Shown here one piece after another: positions 23,276 through 36,496 of a DNA stretch of 64,000 bases. Made by a program: the position numbers and the translations under genes. The notes beneath the pieces were generated by a model. The model ran no database searches and was not told the origin of the DNA. It saw nothing but the letters and a program-made list of their open reading frames with translations. How positions within the stretch are numbered: position 1 is the first letter of the stretch; the number at the start of each line of letters is the position of its first letter. This DNA is from Magicicada septendecula (taxonomy: Eukaryota > Arthropoda > Insecta > Hemiptera > Cicadidae), in the NCBI GenBank assembly GCA_034769895.1, contig CM068367.1, forward strand, positions 692,344,268 to 692,408,267, in the 5' to 3' direction.

Positions 23276-24688
23276 TTAACCGTGGTCCATTATTTCAGGT
23301 ACTCCATTTACTCGGATTACTGGGGTGTTCGGAATTAATTCTCTCCTTGATAATCTTCTTACCATCCGGCTCTCCCACTTTGCTGCTATGAAACTTTCAC
23401 TTAAGTACCGGTCTTCCGTCATAATTCGTTCCTTTTTAACTAACCAGTATTGTACCTCCTCTAACATAACATAGTTGCTCATATTTAATCTCATTCCATT
23501 CCCTTTTACCTCTGGATTATTTACCAAATATTTGAATGTTGTATTCCGTCTTGAAGATACGACTGATATTGTCTGATACCCTTCCATCGTTGACACATTT
23601 AACTGGGATGTAAACTTAATTAACTCCCTCTGTTCGTTAATTGAGAGGTTGAATACGTTAATTAATCCACCTGCAATCATCTCCCATTCTTCCTTGGTAT
23701 TTATTATTCTCTTTCTACATGTTTTTATTATTTTCTTGGTCTTCTTTTCCACGGTTTGAACATCCTTTTTGTTGTGGCTATTTTTATTTTCCGATGGCAT
23801 TACCCCTTGGTATTCTGTAAATTCTATTTCCTTCCTACTCTCTTCTGTATTCGGACTTACTTTAATACCTTCTGAAGTGCTGTCTGATGTTTCATCCAAA
23901 TTCTTGACACTATGGTCCATTTGTTTATTTGTCTCCTCCTTGTATGTATCTGCTTTTTGGATACGCGTATTAACATTTTCAAACTTCTCTCCGAAAGTTT
24001 CCCATATCTCCTTATTGAAATTCTCCATTTTACCCTCAAATTGTTTTAAATTCTTATTATTCTCTTCAAATTTTGCATTCATCTCTTCTCTTTGTCCTTC
24101 AACAATTTCTTTCAGTTCATTGTATTGTTCATTCATGGTTTGTTTGATATTTCCATGAATGGTTTCTATTTTTTCATTTAGTTGTTTGACTAAACTTTCC
24201 TGAATGCTATCTATTTTCTCATTGGTCTGTCTATTTTGTTCCTCCTGCTTCTTAAAATTCTCCTTATTTTCCTCATTGGTTTGTTTTAAGTTTTCCTCCT
24301 GTTTTCTAAAATTTTCATCTATTTTGTTATTGGTTTGCTTTGAAGTTTCCTCCTGTTTTCTAAAATTTTCTTTATTTTCCTCATTGGTTCGCTTATTATC
24401 TTCCTGGATCTTGTTATTCCCTTCCATTATAATTCTTAACATCTCCTGTATGCTTATATCTTCTTTTTGGTTGGATTTATCTGGTTGATCCCCTTGGGCA
24501 TCCTCTTCAATTATCTCCGTTTCCGTATCCATAACTACTTCGGTTTCTTCTGTATCACCTGTCTGTTGGTCCATTTCACTGTCCGTGACTAATTCTATTT
24601 CTTGTTCCTGTCCACCTTCTTCAATCTCCTTTTCTTCTGCCCTTTTCTTCGATTTGCCTCGGGTATTATGCATTTCTTGTTTTCTCAT
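23276..24688 (-). CDS. Coiled-coil Gag-like protein of element A, copy 5
   Basis: 470 aa, intact, with Phe290 and Thr383. The protein is identical to copies 6 and 7. Confidence 0.75.
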   Translation of the reverse strand: MRKQEMHNTRGKSKKRAEEKEIEEGGQEQEIELVTDSEMDQQTGDTEETEVVMDTETEIIEEDAQGDQPDKSNQKEDISIQEMLRIIMEGNNKIQEDNKRTNEENKENFRKQEETSKQTNNKIDENFRKQEENLKQTNEENKENFKKQEEQNRQTNEKIDSIQESLVKQLNEKIETIHGNIKQTMNEQYNELKEIVEGQREEMNAKFEENNKNLKQFEGKMENFNKEIWETFGEKFENVNTRIQKADTYKEETNKQMDHSVKNLDETSDSTSEGIKVSPNTEESRKEIEFTEYQGVMPSENKNSHNKKDVQTVEKKTKKIIKTCRKRIINTKEEWEMIAGGLINVFNLSINEQRELIKFTSQLNVSTMEGYQTISVVSSRRNTTFKYLVNNPEVKGNGMRLNMSNYVMLEEVQYWLVKKERIMTEDRYLSESFIAAKWESRMVRRLSRRELIPNTPVIRVNGVPEIMDHG

Positions 24689-24765
24689 AACTGCCAACGA
24701 TAATTAGATTTTTTGATATATATTTTTATTAAATATCAAAATTCTTTTCTAATTACCGCCCTTTT

Positions 24766-24996
24766 ACGTTGAGCGCCAATCTTGTGACGTAAAAGGTCTA
24801 ATCGCTGTTGTTCAAGCCCCGCGATGGAAGCCAATCTTGTGACGTACTGTTTTTGTTCGAGAGGCGGAGTAGAGTTATTTTATATGCCCCACGTTGTATG
24901 CGTCAATCTTGTAACGTACTTCTTTTGATGAGGTCTTAGCGAAACATACACCTTTAGTCAAGCCCCAAATGTTGGGTTCTCCAATTCTGTAATGTA
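24766..24996 (-). repeat. LTR-end/primer-binding modules, unit 6
   Basis: Four modules, same layout as unit 1. Confidence 0.63.
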
Positions 24997-26832
24997 CTGT
25001 TTTCTGAGATGAGAGGTGTCAATGTTTCCGCCTCTCCGCAATCGCCACTTATGAATTATAATAACTGACGTTTTTATAAAGTATAAATAAAGGATTTTTC
25101 TATTTTTTGTTATTTTGTTTTACTCAATCTAAATAGAAATCGAGAGTGTGTGATTTGAGGTCAAGGAGTGAAGTTGTTCAGCCTTATGAAGAAGAGAGAG
25201 TAAGTATCAATTATTTACCCTCAGTTTAGCCGATTTCGGATTTCTTCTGTTTTTTGTGCTGAAATTGATTACACCTACCCACTACAAAAAAATTATAACA
25301 CTTTATTATTCAAGATTATTTTTCAATAATATTATGTATTTATATTATTGGTTTTTGTTTCCTGCCACCAAAACACAAGTATTACAATTGCTCTTTCCTT
25401 CAATAAAACATAATCTCGACTTAACAGAGTAAACATGGAATAGTCTAAAGAGAAAAACATATGGTTTTGTTTCATAATTTTACACTATTAAAAAAAACAT
25501 CAATTAATATATAATTCTTAATAATTCCCCAGGGTTCAGGGTAAGTTCTTTTTGTTACGAGAGTGTCAGAAATGGATAATTACTAAGCTTTACAAATACC
25601 GAAAACAATTAAATAAATTGGTTATTTTTCGTTTAGTATGTAGTTCCAGGAATGTCCGTAAGAGTGCAGCGTGCGTTTGTTTATTTTAAAAAACATATGT
25701 TTAGATGACTATTTTATTTTCGATCTCAGCGTTCGGAATGTGTTTTCTTCTTGAATTATTACAAAAAAATGTTTATATTACCTCGCTCCGTATGGTTCTT
25801 ACTGGATTGAAGCTTTTTCTGTGGTGAGGTCCGTCTTGCGTTATAATTTTCTTACCGTTTGGCGAATTCTCAAACGTCAATTAGAACTAGGCCGAAACCA
25901 TGTTGGCTCATCAGAATGTCTTCTTTCACTGTTTATTAATGAATATAACCATTTAATTTGGATAAATCATGGATGATTTTGAAGTGTTCATGCGGCTAGT
26001 TAATTTTGTATCAATTTGCACTCCTCTCAAGTTCCGAAAAGGTTATTTTTTATTATAAATGTAGTAGCATCATTTCTCAACTCTACCGTTTTAGTTCAAA
26101 ATTTTTATTCTTAACAATACTTGTTATTTTCATCACTCTTAGTAACACATAGTATTTTTATTATACAGGCAGTTTGTAATTATTATAAATTTATATTTTA
26201 TTTATGGAAAAATAATTCCTTTCCATTCCGGTTTCTTTACTAATTTAGTTTACATAATAAGTTTTGGTTCATTTTCTTATGACATTGTATATAAGTATTT
26301 GATAATTTTATTATCTTTAAATAAATTTATATATTATTTATTTAGTCTCTCATAGTATTCCTACACGGCACTACTTCCTGTTGCCATTTCCTTCATAGGA
26401 TTATTTTAATTTTTTATTATCTTTTGGTATTTAGATTTTTATGTCTTTTAAAACTAACCCTGGGCTATCCTATATTACAACACAAATACCCTTTTCAAAA
26501 ATATAACATTAACTTATGTATAACAATTGGCCGTTCATACAATATAAATATTACAATAAATAAACAAAATTACAAAATCAGTTATTAGTATTATAGCATA
26601 CTCTCATAGTTTCACAATTTCCAAACACACAGCACAGTTTGGCAATAAGTTACCATCACTTTTATTTTTTACCACAATGGGTACACTAGAACTCACTTTG
26701 CACCATATATCACTCGAATTGTTTATCATGTTGAGTGATATAATTTAATTTTGAGCGAGCCATAGGTCACCCATTTCTGACATTGATGTTATTATGATTT
26801 AGTTTATTGGGACAGGGTTATGTAACGTTACA
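24910..26832 (-). repeat. LTR 6 of element A
   Basis: 1923 bp. A private 2-bp (AT) deletion near 25460 explains the 4830-bp unit spacing. Confidence 0.75.
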
Positions 26833-28105
26833 TAAAGCCCCCCCACTAGAACAAATTTATTTTAGTTTAACTCGTTTATTAAAAATAAATTGTTGATTAT
26901 TTCCATTCACCTAATAGTCTTCTTTATCTTCATAATAGTGTTTTATTTCTGACTGATTATAAACTGACTGGTAATTCCGACTGGTGGTAATTGCTGTTTT
27001 CTTATTTTACTCTCTCTCTCTTGGAGGCCAATTCATCAATTATTCATTTCTGGGTAGTGGTACTTCCACATTTTATTTGATAAGGACTGGTCACACTAAT
27101 CATATTAAACTTGTTTTAACACTCATTTCTATTTACTTTTATATACTCGCTTTATCAATTAAGCTTCTGTCTGCTATCTTCCTTCTATTTTCTTTATCTA
27201 TACTTCTGGAATCCAATATCACTCCTTTCAGCTATTTTATAATTATTATCCGTTAAATATTCAATTTCCCTAACATTTTTCCCTATCCTGTGCGGTGGTT
27301 CCAGTCGGGTGGCCACTCTGGGTCCATACACCGCTGTCCATCCTTACACCTTCTGAGACCAGGGGAACATCATCCCTGCTCATAAAAATTATTGCCGGAA
27401 CATTTCTACGGTCAATACATAAAAATAAAAAAATTATAAGTAGTAGTCAATTAGCGACTAGTACCAAACACTTTTGGGATTCTTCATACTGTAGCTGTTT
27501 GTATTTATTTATATATTTATTCTTCTCCTTGATTCCTTCTTCTTTTCCATTGACTAATAGCATATAACATCATTGATAGGCCTTATGTTAAAATTCTTTT
27601 GACTTTACTTCTTGTGACATATTTCTCCGTATCATTTCTTCTTATATAATCTTCAATTCCGAGAAATTCTAATTATTGTATTAATTATCATCCTCCTTCA
27701 GTTTCATTGGAGTCATTAAATTATTCTTTATTCTTCTTATCTGAGCACATTACCATCAATTGTTTTTATTCATTTATTCCTCTGTTTGTTACCATAAAAT
27801 ATTATTTTTCCTATTAGTCCATTTTAAATCAGTTCTTTATAAATATTATTTAATCATCTGTTCTCTTTTTCTTGGTGGTTTGTTGTTTGTTAAATTATAT
27901 GGTTTCAAAATAACTTGAGTAAGATGTCCTTACATGCTTTTAGAATTTTGGGGTTTTTATTCTCTTTATTTTAAATTATATGGTTTCAAAATAACTTGAG
28001 TAAGATGTCCTTACGTGCTTTTAGAATTTTGGGGTATTATTACAATGGGTTGCTTGGTCCTGTATCCATAAAATCCGTCCCTTTTCTGGTTTGTTTGGAG
28101 TCTGT
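26833..28105. other. Polypurine tract and non-coding spacer, unit 6 (long form)
   Basis: The polypurine tract is at 26833-26848 and the 81-bp duplication starts at 27890. Confidence 0.6.
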
Positions 28106-29518
28106 TTAACCGTGGTCCATTATTTCAGGTACTCCATTTACTCGGATTACTGGGGTGTTCGGAATTAATTCTCTCCTTGATAATCTTCTTACCATCCGGC
28201 TCTCCCACTTTGCTGCTATGAAACTTTCACTTAAGTACCGGTCTTCCGTCATAATTCGTTCCTTTTTAACTAACCAGTATTGTACCTCCTCTAACATAAC
28301 ATAGTTGCTCATATTTAATCTCATTCCATTCCCTTTTACCTCTGGATTATTTACCAAATATTTGAATGTTGTATTCCGTCTTGAAGATACGACTGATATT
28401 GTCTGATACCCTTCCATCGTTGACACATTTAACTGGGATGTAAACTTAATTAACTCCCTCTGTTCGTTAATTGAGAGGTTGAATACGTTAATTAATCCAC
28501 CTGCAATCATCTCCCATTCTTCCTTGGTATTTATTATTCTCTTTCTACATGTTTTTATTATTTTCTTGGTCTTCTTTTCCACGGTTTGAACATCCTTTTT
28601 GTTGTGGCTATTTTTATTTTCCGATGGCATTACCCCTTGGTATTCTGTAAATTCTATTTCCTTCCTACTCTCTTCTGTATTCGGACTTACTTTAATACCT
28701 TCTGAAGTGCTGTCTGATGTTTCATCCAAATTCTTGACACTATGGTCCATTTGTTTATTTGTCTCCTCCTTGTATGTATCTGCTTTTTGGATACGCGTAT
28801 TAACATTTTCAAACTTCTCTCCGAAAGTTTCCCATATCTCCTTATTGAAATTCTCCATTTTACCCTCAAATTGTTTTAAATTCTTATTATTCTCTTCAAA
28901 TTTTGCATTCATCTCTTCTCTTTGTCCTTCAACAATTTCTTTCAGTTCATTGTATTGTTCATTCATGGTTTGTTTGATATTTCCATGAATGGTTTCTATT
29001 TTTTCATTTAGTTGTTTGACTAAACTTTCCTGAATGCTATCTATTTTCTCATTGGTCTGTCTATTTTGTTCCTCCTGCTTCTTAAAATTCTCCTTATTTT
29101 CCTCATTGGTTTGTTTTAAGTTTTCCTCCTGTTTTCTAAAATTTTCATCTATTTTGTTATTGGTTTGCTTTGAAGTTTCCTCCTGTTTTCTAAAATTTTC
29201 TTTATTTTCCTCATTGGTTCGCTTATTATCTTCCTGGATCTTGTTATTCCCTTCCATTATAATTCTTAACATCTCCTGTATGCTTATATCTTCTTTTTGG
29301 TTGGATTTATCTGGTTGATCCCCTTGGGCATCCTCTTCAATTATCTCCGTTTCCGTATCCATAACTACTTCGGTTTCTTCTGTATCACCTGTCTGTTGGT
29401 CCATTTCACTGTCCGTGACTAATTCTATTTCTTGTTCCTGTCCACCTTCTTCAATCTCCTTTTCTTCTGCCCTTTTCTTCGATTTGCCTCGGGTATTATG
29501 CATTTCTTGTTTTCTCAT
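28106..29518 (-). CDS. Coiled-coil Gag-like protein of element A, copy 6
   Basis: 470 aa, intact, with Phe290 and Thr383. Confidence 0.75.
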   Translation of the reverse strand: MRKQEMHNTRGKSKKRAEEKEIEEGGQEQEIELVTDSEMDQQTGDTEETEVVMDTETEIIEEDAQGDQPDKSNQKEDISIQEMLRIIMEGNNKIQEDNKRTNEENKENFRKQEETSKQTNNKIDENFRKQEENLKQTNEENKENFKKQEEQNRQTNEKIDSIQESLVKQLNEKIETIHGNIKQTMNEQYNELKEIVEGQREEMNAKFEENNKNLKQFEGKMENFNKEIWETFGEKFENVNTRIQKADTYKEETNKQMDHSVKNLDETSDSTSEGIKVSPNTEESRKEIEFTEYQGVMPSENKNSHNKKDVQTVEKKTKKIIKTCRKRIINTKEEWEMIAGGLINVFNLSINEQRELIKFTSQLNVSTMEGYQTISVVSSRRNTTFKYLVNNPEVKGNGMRLNMSNYVMLEEVQYWLVKKERIMTEDRYLSESFIAAKWESRMVRRLSRRELIPNTPVIRVNGVPEIMDHG

Positions 29519-29595
29519 AACTGCCAACGATAATTAGATTTTTTGATATATATTTTTATTAAATATCAAAATTCTTTTCTAATTACCGCCCTTTT

Positions 29596-29826
29596 ACGTT
29601 GAGCGCCAATCTTGTGACGTAAAAGGTCTAATCGCTGTTGTTCAAGCCCCGCGATGGAAGCCAATCTTGTGACGTACTGTTTTTGTTCGAGAGGCGGAGT
29701 AGAGTTATTTTATATGCCCCACGTTGTATGCGTCAATCTTGTAACGTACTTCTTTTGATGAGGTCTTAGCGAAACATACACCTTTAGTCAAGCCCCAAAT
29801 GTTGGGTTCTCCAATTCTGTAATGTA
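29596..29826 (-). repeat. LTR-end/primer-binding modules, unit 7
   Basis: Four modules, same layout as unit 1. Confidence 0.63.
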
Positions 29827-31664
29827 CTGTTTTCTGAGATGAGAGGTGTCAATGTTTCCGCCTCTCCGCAATCGCCACTTATGAATTATAATAACTGACG
29901 TTTTTATAAAGTATAAATAAAGGATTTTTCTATTTTTTGTTATTTTGTTTTACTCAATCTAAATAGAAATCGAGAGTGTGTGATTTGAGGTCAAGGAGTG
30001 AAGTTGTTCAGCCTTATGAAGAAGAGAGAGTAAGTATCAATTATTTACCCTCAGTTTAGCCGATTTCGGATTTCTTCTGTTTTTTGTGCTGAAATTGATT
30101 ACACCTACCCACTACAAAAAAATTATAACACTTTATTATTCAAGATTATTTTTCAATAATATTATGTATTTATATTATTGGTTTTTGTTTCCTGCCACCA
30201 AAACACAAGTATTACAATTGCTCTTTCCTTCAATAAAACATAATCTCGACTTAACAGAGTAAACATGGAATAGTCTAAAGAGAAAAACATATATGGTTTT
30301 GTTTCATAATTTTACACTATTAAAAAAAACATCAATTAATATATAATTCTTAATAATTCCCCAGGGTTCAGGGTAAGTTCTTTTTGTTACGAGAGTGTCA
30401 GAAATGGATAATTACTAAGCTTTACAAATACCGAAAACAATTAAATAAATTGGTTATTTTTCGTTTAGTATGTAGTTCCAGGAATGTCCGTAAGAGTGCA
30501 GCGTGCGTTTGTTTATTTTAAAAAACATATGTTTAGATGACTATTTTATTTTCGATCTCAGCGTTCGGAATGTGTTTTCTTCTTGAATTATTACAAAAAA
30601 ATGTTTATATTACCTCGCTCCGTATGGTTCTTACTGGATTGAAGCTTTTTCTGTGGTGAGGTCCGTCTTGCGTTATAATTTTCTTACCGTTTGGCGAATT
30701 CTCAAACGTCAATTAGAACTAGGCCGAAACCATGTTGGCTCATCAGAATGTCTTCTTTCACTGTTTATTAATGAATATAACCATTTAATTTGGATAAATC
30801 ATGGATGATTTTGAAGTGTTCATGCGGCTAGTTAATTTTGTATCAATTTGCACTCCTCTCAAGTTCCGAAAAGGTTATTTTTTATTATAAATGTAGTAGC
30901 ATCATTTCTCAACTCTACCGTTTTAGTTCAAAATTTTTATTCTTAACAATACTTGTTATTTTCATCACTCTTAGTAACACATAGTATTTTTATTATACAG
31001 GCAGTTTGTAATTATTATAAATTTATATTTTATTTATGGAAAAATAATTCCTTTCCATTCCGGTTTCTTTACTAATTTAGTTTACATAATAAGTTTTGGT
31101 TCATTTTCTTATGACATTGTATATAAGTATTTGATAATTTTATTATCTTTAAATAAATTTATATATTATTTATTTAGTCTCTCATAGTATTCCTACACGG
31201 CACTACTTCCTGTTGCCATTTCCTTCATAGGATTATTTTAATTTTTTATTATCTTTTGGTATTTAGATTTTTATGTCTTTTAAAACTAACCCTGGGCTAT
31301 CCTATATTACAACACAAATACCCTTTTCAAAAATATAACATTAACTTATGTATAACAATTGGCCGTTCATACAATATAAATATTACAATAAATAAACAAA
31401 ATTACAAAATCAGTTATTAGTATTATAGCATACTCTCATAGTTTCACAATTTCCAAACACACAGCACAGTTTGGCAATAAGTTACCATCACTTTTATTTT
31501 TTACCACAATGGGTACACTAGAACTCACTTTGCACCATATATCACTCGAATTGTTTATCATGTTGAGTGATATAATTTAATTTTGAGCGAGCCATAGGTC
31601 ACCCATTTCTGACATTGATGTTATTATGATTTAGTTTATTGGGACAGGGTTATGTAACGTTACA
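29740..31664 (-). repeat. LTR 7 of element A
   Basis: 1925 bp, same termini as LTR 1. No private change noticed. Confidence 0.75.
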
Positions 31665-32937
31665 TAAAGCCCCCCCACTAGAACAAATTTATTTTAGTTT
31701 AACTCGTTTATTAAAAATAAATTGTTGATTATTTCCATTCACCTAATAGTCTTCTTTATCTTCATAATAGTGTTTTATTTCTGACTGATTATAAACTGAC
31801 TGGTAATTCCGACTGGTGGTAATTGCTGTTTTCTTATTTTACTCTCTCTCTCTTGGAGGCCAATTCATCAATTATTCATTTCTGGGTAGTGGTACTTCCA
31901 CATTTTATTTGATAAGGACTGGTCACACTAATCATATTAAACTTGTTTTAACACTCATTTCTATTTACTTTTATATACTCGCTTTATCAATTAAGCTTCT
32001 GTCTGCTATCTTCCTTCTATTTTCTTTATCTATACTTCTGGAATCCAATATCACTCCTTTCAGCTATTTTATAATTATTATCCGTTAAATATTCAATTTC
32101 CCTAACATTTTTCCCTATCCTGTGCGGTGGTTCCAGTCGGGTGGCCACTCTGGGTCCATACACCGCTGTCCATCCTTACACCTTCTGAGACCAGGGGAAC
32201 ATCATCCCTGCTCATAAAAATTATTGCCGGAACATTTCTACGGTCAATACATAAAAATAAAAAAATTATAAGTAGTAGTCAATTAGCGACTAGTACCAAA
32301 CACTTTTGGGATTCTTCATACTGTAGCTGTTTGTATTTATTTATATATTTATTCTTCTCCTTGATTCCTTCTTCTTTTCCATTGACTAATAGCATATAAC
32401 ATCATTGATAGGCCTTATGTTAAAATTCTTTTGACTTTACTTCTTGTGACATATTTCTCCGTATCATTTCTTCTTATATAATCTTCAATTCCGAGAAATT
32501 CTAATTATTGTATTAATTATCATCCTCCTTCAGTTTCATTGGAGTCATTAAATTATTCTTTATTCTTCTTATCTGAGCACATTACCATCAATTGTTTTTA
32601 TTCATTTATTCCTCTGTTTGTTACCATAAAATATTATTTTTCCTATTAGTCCATTTTAAATCAGTTCTTTATAAATATTATTTAATCATCTGTTCTCTTT
32701 TTCTTGGTGGTTTGTTGTTTGTTAAATTATATGGTTTCAAAATAACTTGAGTAAGATGTCCTTACATGCTTTTAGAATTTTGGGGTTTTTATTCTCTTTA
32801 TTTTAAATTATATGGTTTCAAAATAACTTGAGTAAGATGTCCTTACGTGCTTTTAGAATTTTGGGGTATTATTACAATGGGTTGCTTGGTCCTGTATCCA
32901 TAAAATCCGTCCCTTTTCTGGTTTGTTTGGAGTCTGT
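31665..32937. other. Polypurine tract and non-coding spacer, unit 7 (long form)
   Basis: The polypurine tract is at 31665-31680 and the 81-bp duplication starts at 32722. Confidence 0.6.
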
Positions 32938-34350
32938 TTAACCGTGGTCCATTATTTCAGGTACTCCATTTACTCGGATTACTGGGGTGTTCGGAATTAA
33001 TTCTCTCCTTGATAATCTTCTTACCATCCGGCTCTCCCACTTTGCTGCTATGAAACTTTCACTTAAGTACCGGTCTTCCGTCATAATTCGTTCCTTTTTA
33101 ACTAACCAGTATTGTACCTCCTCTAACATAACATAGTTGCTCATATTTAATCTCATTCCATTCCCTTTTACCTCTGGATTATTTACCAAATATTTGAATG
33201 TTGTATTCCGTCTTGAAGATACGACTGATATTGTCTGATACCCTTCCATCGTTGACACATTTAACTGGGATGTAAACTTAATTAACTCCCTCTGTTCGTT
33301 AATTGAGAGGTTGAATACGTTAATTAATCCACCTGCAATCATCTCCCATTCTTCCTTGGTATTTATTATTCTCTTTCTACATGTTTTTATTATTTTCTTG
33401 GTCTTCTTTTCCACGGTTTGAACATCCTTTTTGTTGTGGCTATTTTTATTTTCCGATGGCATTACCCCTTGGTATTCTGTAAATTCTATTTCCTTCCTAC
33501 TCTCTTCTGTATTCGGACTTACTTTAATACCTTCTGAAGTGCTGTCTGATGTTTCATCCAAATTCTTGACACTATGGTCCATTTGTTTATTTGTCTCCTC
33601 CTTGTATGTATCTGCTTTTTGGATACGCGTATTAACATTTTCAAACTTCTCTCCGAAAGTTTCCCATATCTCCTTATTGAAATTCTCCATTTTACCCTCA
33701 AATTGTTTTAAATTCTTATTATTCTCTTCAAATTTTGCATTCATCTCTTCTCTTTGTCCTTCAACAATTTCTTTCAGTTCATTGTATTGTTCATTCATGG
33801 TTTGTTTGATATTTCCATGAATGGTTTCTATTTTTTCATTTAGTTGTTTGACTAAACTTTCCTGAATGCTATCTATTTTCTCATTGGTCTGTCTATTTTG
33901 TTCCTCCTGCTTCTTAAAATTCTCCTTATTTTCCTCATTGGTTTGTTTTAAGTTTTCCTCCTGTTTTCTAAAATTTTCATCTATTTTGTTATTGGTTTGC
34001 TTTGAAGTTTCCTCCTGTTTTCTAAAATTTTCTTTATTTTCCTCATTGGTTCGCTTATTATCTTCCTGGATCTTGTTATTCCCTTCCATTATAATTCTTA
34101 ACATCTCCTGTATGCTTATATCTTCTTTTTGGTTGGATTTATCTGGTTGATCCCCTTGGGCATCCTCTTCAATTATCTCCGTTTCCGTATCCATAACTAC
34201 TTCGGTTTCTTCTGTATCACCTGTCTGTTGGTCCATTTCACTGTCCGTGACTAATTCTATTTCTTGTTCCTGTCCACCTTCTTCAATCTCCTTTTCTTCT
34301 GCCCTTTTCTTCGATTTGCCTCGGGTATTATGCATTTCTTGTTTTCTCAT
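32938..34350 (-). CDS. Coiled-coil Gag-like protein of element A, copy 7
   Basis: 470 aa, intact, with Phe290 and Thr383. It is the last member of the Phe290 block (copies 4-7). Confidence 0.75.
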   Translation of the reverse strand: MRKQEMHNTRGKSKKRAEEKEIEEGGQEQEIELVTDSEMDQQTGDTEETEVVMDTETEIIEEDAQGDQPDKSNQKEDISIQEMLRIIMEGNNKIQEDNKRTNEENKENFRKQEETSKQTNNKIDENFRKQEENLKQTNEENKENFKKQEEQNRQTNEKIDSIQESLVKQLNEKIETIHGNIKQTMNEQYNELKEIVEGQREEMNAKFEENNKNLKQFEGKMENFNKEIWETFGEKFENVNTRIQKADTYKEETNKQMDHSVKNLDETSDSTSEGIKVSPNTEESRKEIEFTEYQGVMPSENKNSHNKKDVQTVEKKTKKIIKTCRKRIINTKEEWEMIAGGLINVFNLSINEQRELIKFTSQLNVSTMEGYQTISVVSSRRNTTFKYLVNNPEVKGNGMRLNMSNYVMLEEVQYWLVKKERIMTEDRYLSESFIAAKWESRMVRRLSRRELIPNTPVIRVNGVPEIMDHG

Positions 34351-34427
34351 AACTGCCAACGATAATTAGATTTTTTGATATATATTTTTATTAAATATCA
34401 AAATTCTTTTCTAATTACCGCCCTTTT

Positions 34428-34658
34428 ACGTTGAGCGCCAATCTTGTGACGTAAAAGGTCTAATCGCTGTTGTTCAAGCCCCGCGATGGAAGCCAATCTT
34501 GTGACGTACTGTTTTTGTTCGAGAGGCGGAGTAGAGTTATTTTATATGCCCCACGTTGTATGCGTCAATCTTGTAACGTACTTCTTTTGATGAGGTCTTA
34601 GCGAAACATACACCTTTAGTCAAGCCCCAAATGTTGGGTTCTCCAATTCTGTAATGTA
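34428..34658 (-). repeat. LTR-end/primer-binding modules, unit 8
   Basis: Four modules, same layout as unit 1. Confidence 0.63.
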
Positions 34659-36496
34659 CTGTTTTCTGAGATGAGAGGTGTCAATGTTTCCGCCTCTCCG
34701 CAATCGCCACTTATGAATTATAATAACTGACGTTTTTATAAAGTATAAATAAAGGATTTTTCTATTTTTTGTTATTTTGTTTTACTCAATCTAAATAGAA
34801 ATCGAGAGTGTGTGATTTGAGGTCAAGGAGTGAAGTTGTTCAGCCTTATGAAGAAGAGAGAGTAAGTATCAATTATTTACCCTCAGTTTAGCCGATTTCG
34901 GATTTCTTCTGTTTTTTGTGCTGAAATTGATTACACCTACCCACTACAAAAAAATTATAACACTTTATTATTCAAGATTATTTTTCAATAATATTATGTA
35001 TTTATATTATTGGTTTTTGTTTCCTGCCACCAAAACACAAGTATTACAATTGCTCTTTCCTTCAATAAAACATAATCTCGACTTAACAGAGTAAACATGG
35101 AATAGTCTAAAGAGAAAAACATATATGGTTTTGTTTCATAATTTTACACTATTAAAAAAAACATCAATTAATATATAATTCTTAATAATTCCCCAGGGTT
35201 CAGGGTAAGTTCTTTTTGTTACGAGAGTGTCAGAAATGGATAATTACTAAGCTTTACAAATACCGAAAACAATTAAATAAATTGGTTATTTTTCGTTTAG
35301 TATGTAGTTCCAGGAATGTCCGTAAGAGTGCAGCGTGCGTTTGTTTATTTTAAAAAACATATGTTTAGATGACTATTTTATTTTCGATCTCAGCGTTCGG
35401 AATGTGTTTTCTTCTTGAATTATTACAAAAAAATGTTTATATTACCTCGCTCCGTATGGTTCTTACTGGATTGAAGCTTTTTCTGTGGTGAGGTCCGTCT
35501 TGCGTTATAATTTTCTTACCGTTTGGCGAATTCTCAAACGTCAATTAGAACTAGGCCGAAACCATGTTGGCTCATCAGAATGTCTTCTTTCACTGTTTAT
35601 TAATGAATATAACCATTCAATTTGGATAAATCATGGATGATTTTGAAGTGTTCATGCGGCTAGTTAATTTTGTATCAATTTGCACTCCTCTCAAGTTCCG
35701 AAAAGGTTATTTTTTATTATAAATGTAGTAGCATCATTTCTCAACTCTACCGTTTTAGTTCAAAATTTTTATTCTTAACAATACTTGTTATTTTCATCAC
35801 TCTTAGTAACACATAGTATTTTTATTATACAGGCAGTTTGTAATTATTATAAATTTATATTTTATTTATGGAAAAATAATTCCTTTCCATTCCGGTTTCT
35901 TTACTAATTTAGTTTACATAATAAGTTTTGGTTCATTTTCTTATGACATTGTATATAAGTATTTGATAATTTTATTATCTTTAAATAAATTTATATATTA
36001 TTTATGTAGTCTCTCATAGTATTCCTACACGGCACTACTTCCTGTTGCCATTTCCTTCATAGGATTATTTTAATTTTTTATTATCTTTTGGTATTTAGAT
36101 TTTTATGTCTTTTAAAACTAACCCTGGGCTATCCTATATTACAACACAAATACCCTTTTCAAAAATATAACATTAACTTATGTATAACAATTGGCCGTTC
36201 ATACAATATAAATATTACAATAAATAAACAAAATTACAAAATCAGTTATTAGTATTATAGCATACTCTCATAGTTTCACAATTTCCAAACACACAGCACA
36301 GTTTGGCAATAAGTTACCATCACTTTTATTTTTAACCACAATGGGTACACTAGAACTCACTTTGCACCATATATCACTCGAATTGTTTATCATGTTGAGT
36401 GATATAATTTAATTTTGAGCGAGCCATAGGTCACCCATTTCTGACATTGATGTTATTATGATTTAGTTTATTGGGACAGGGTTATGTAACGTTACA
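34572..36496 (-). repeat. LTR 8 of element A
   Basis: 1925 bp. Private C at 35618. G at 36006 and A at 36334 are shared only with LTR 11. Confidence 0.75.
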
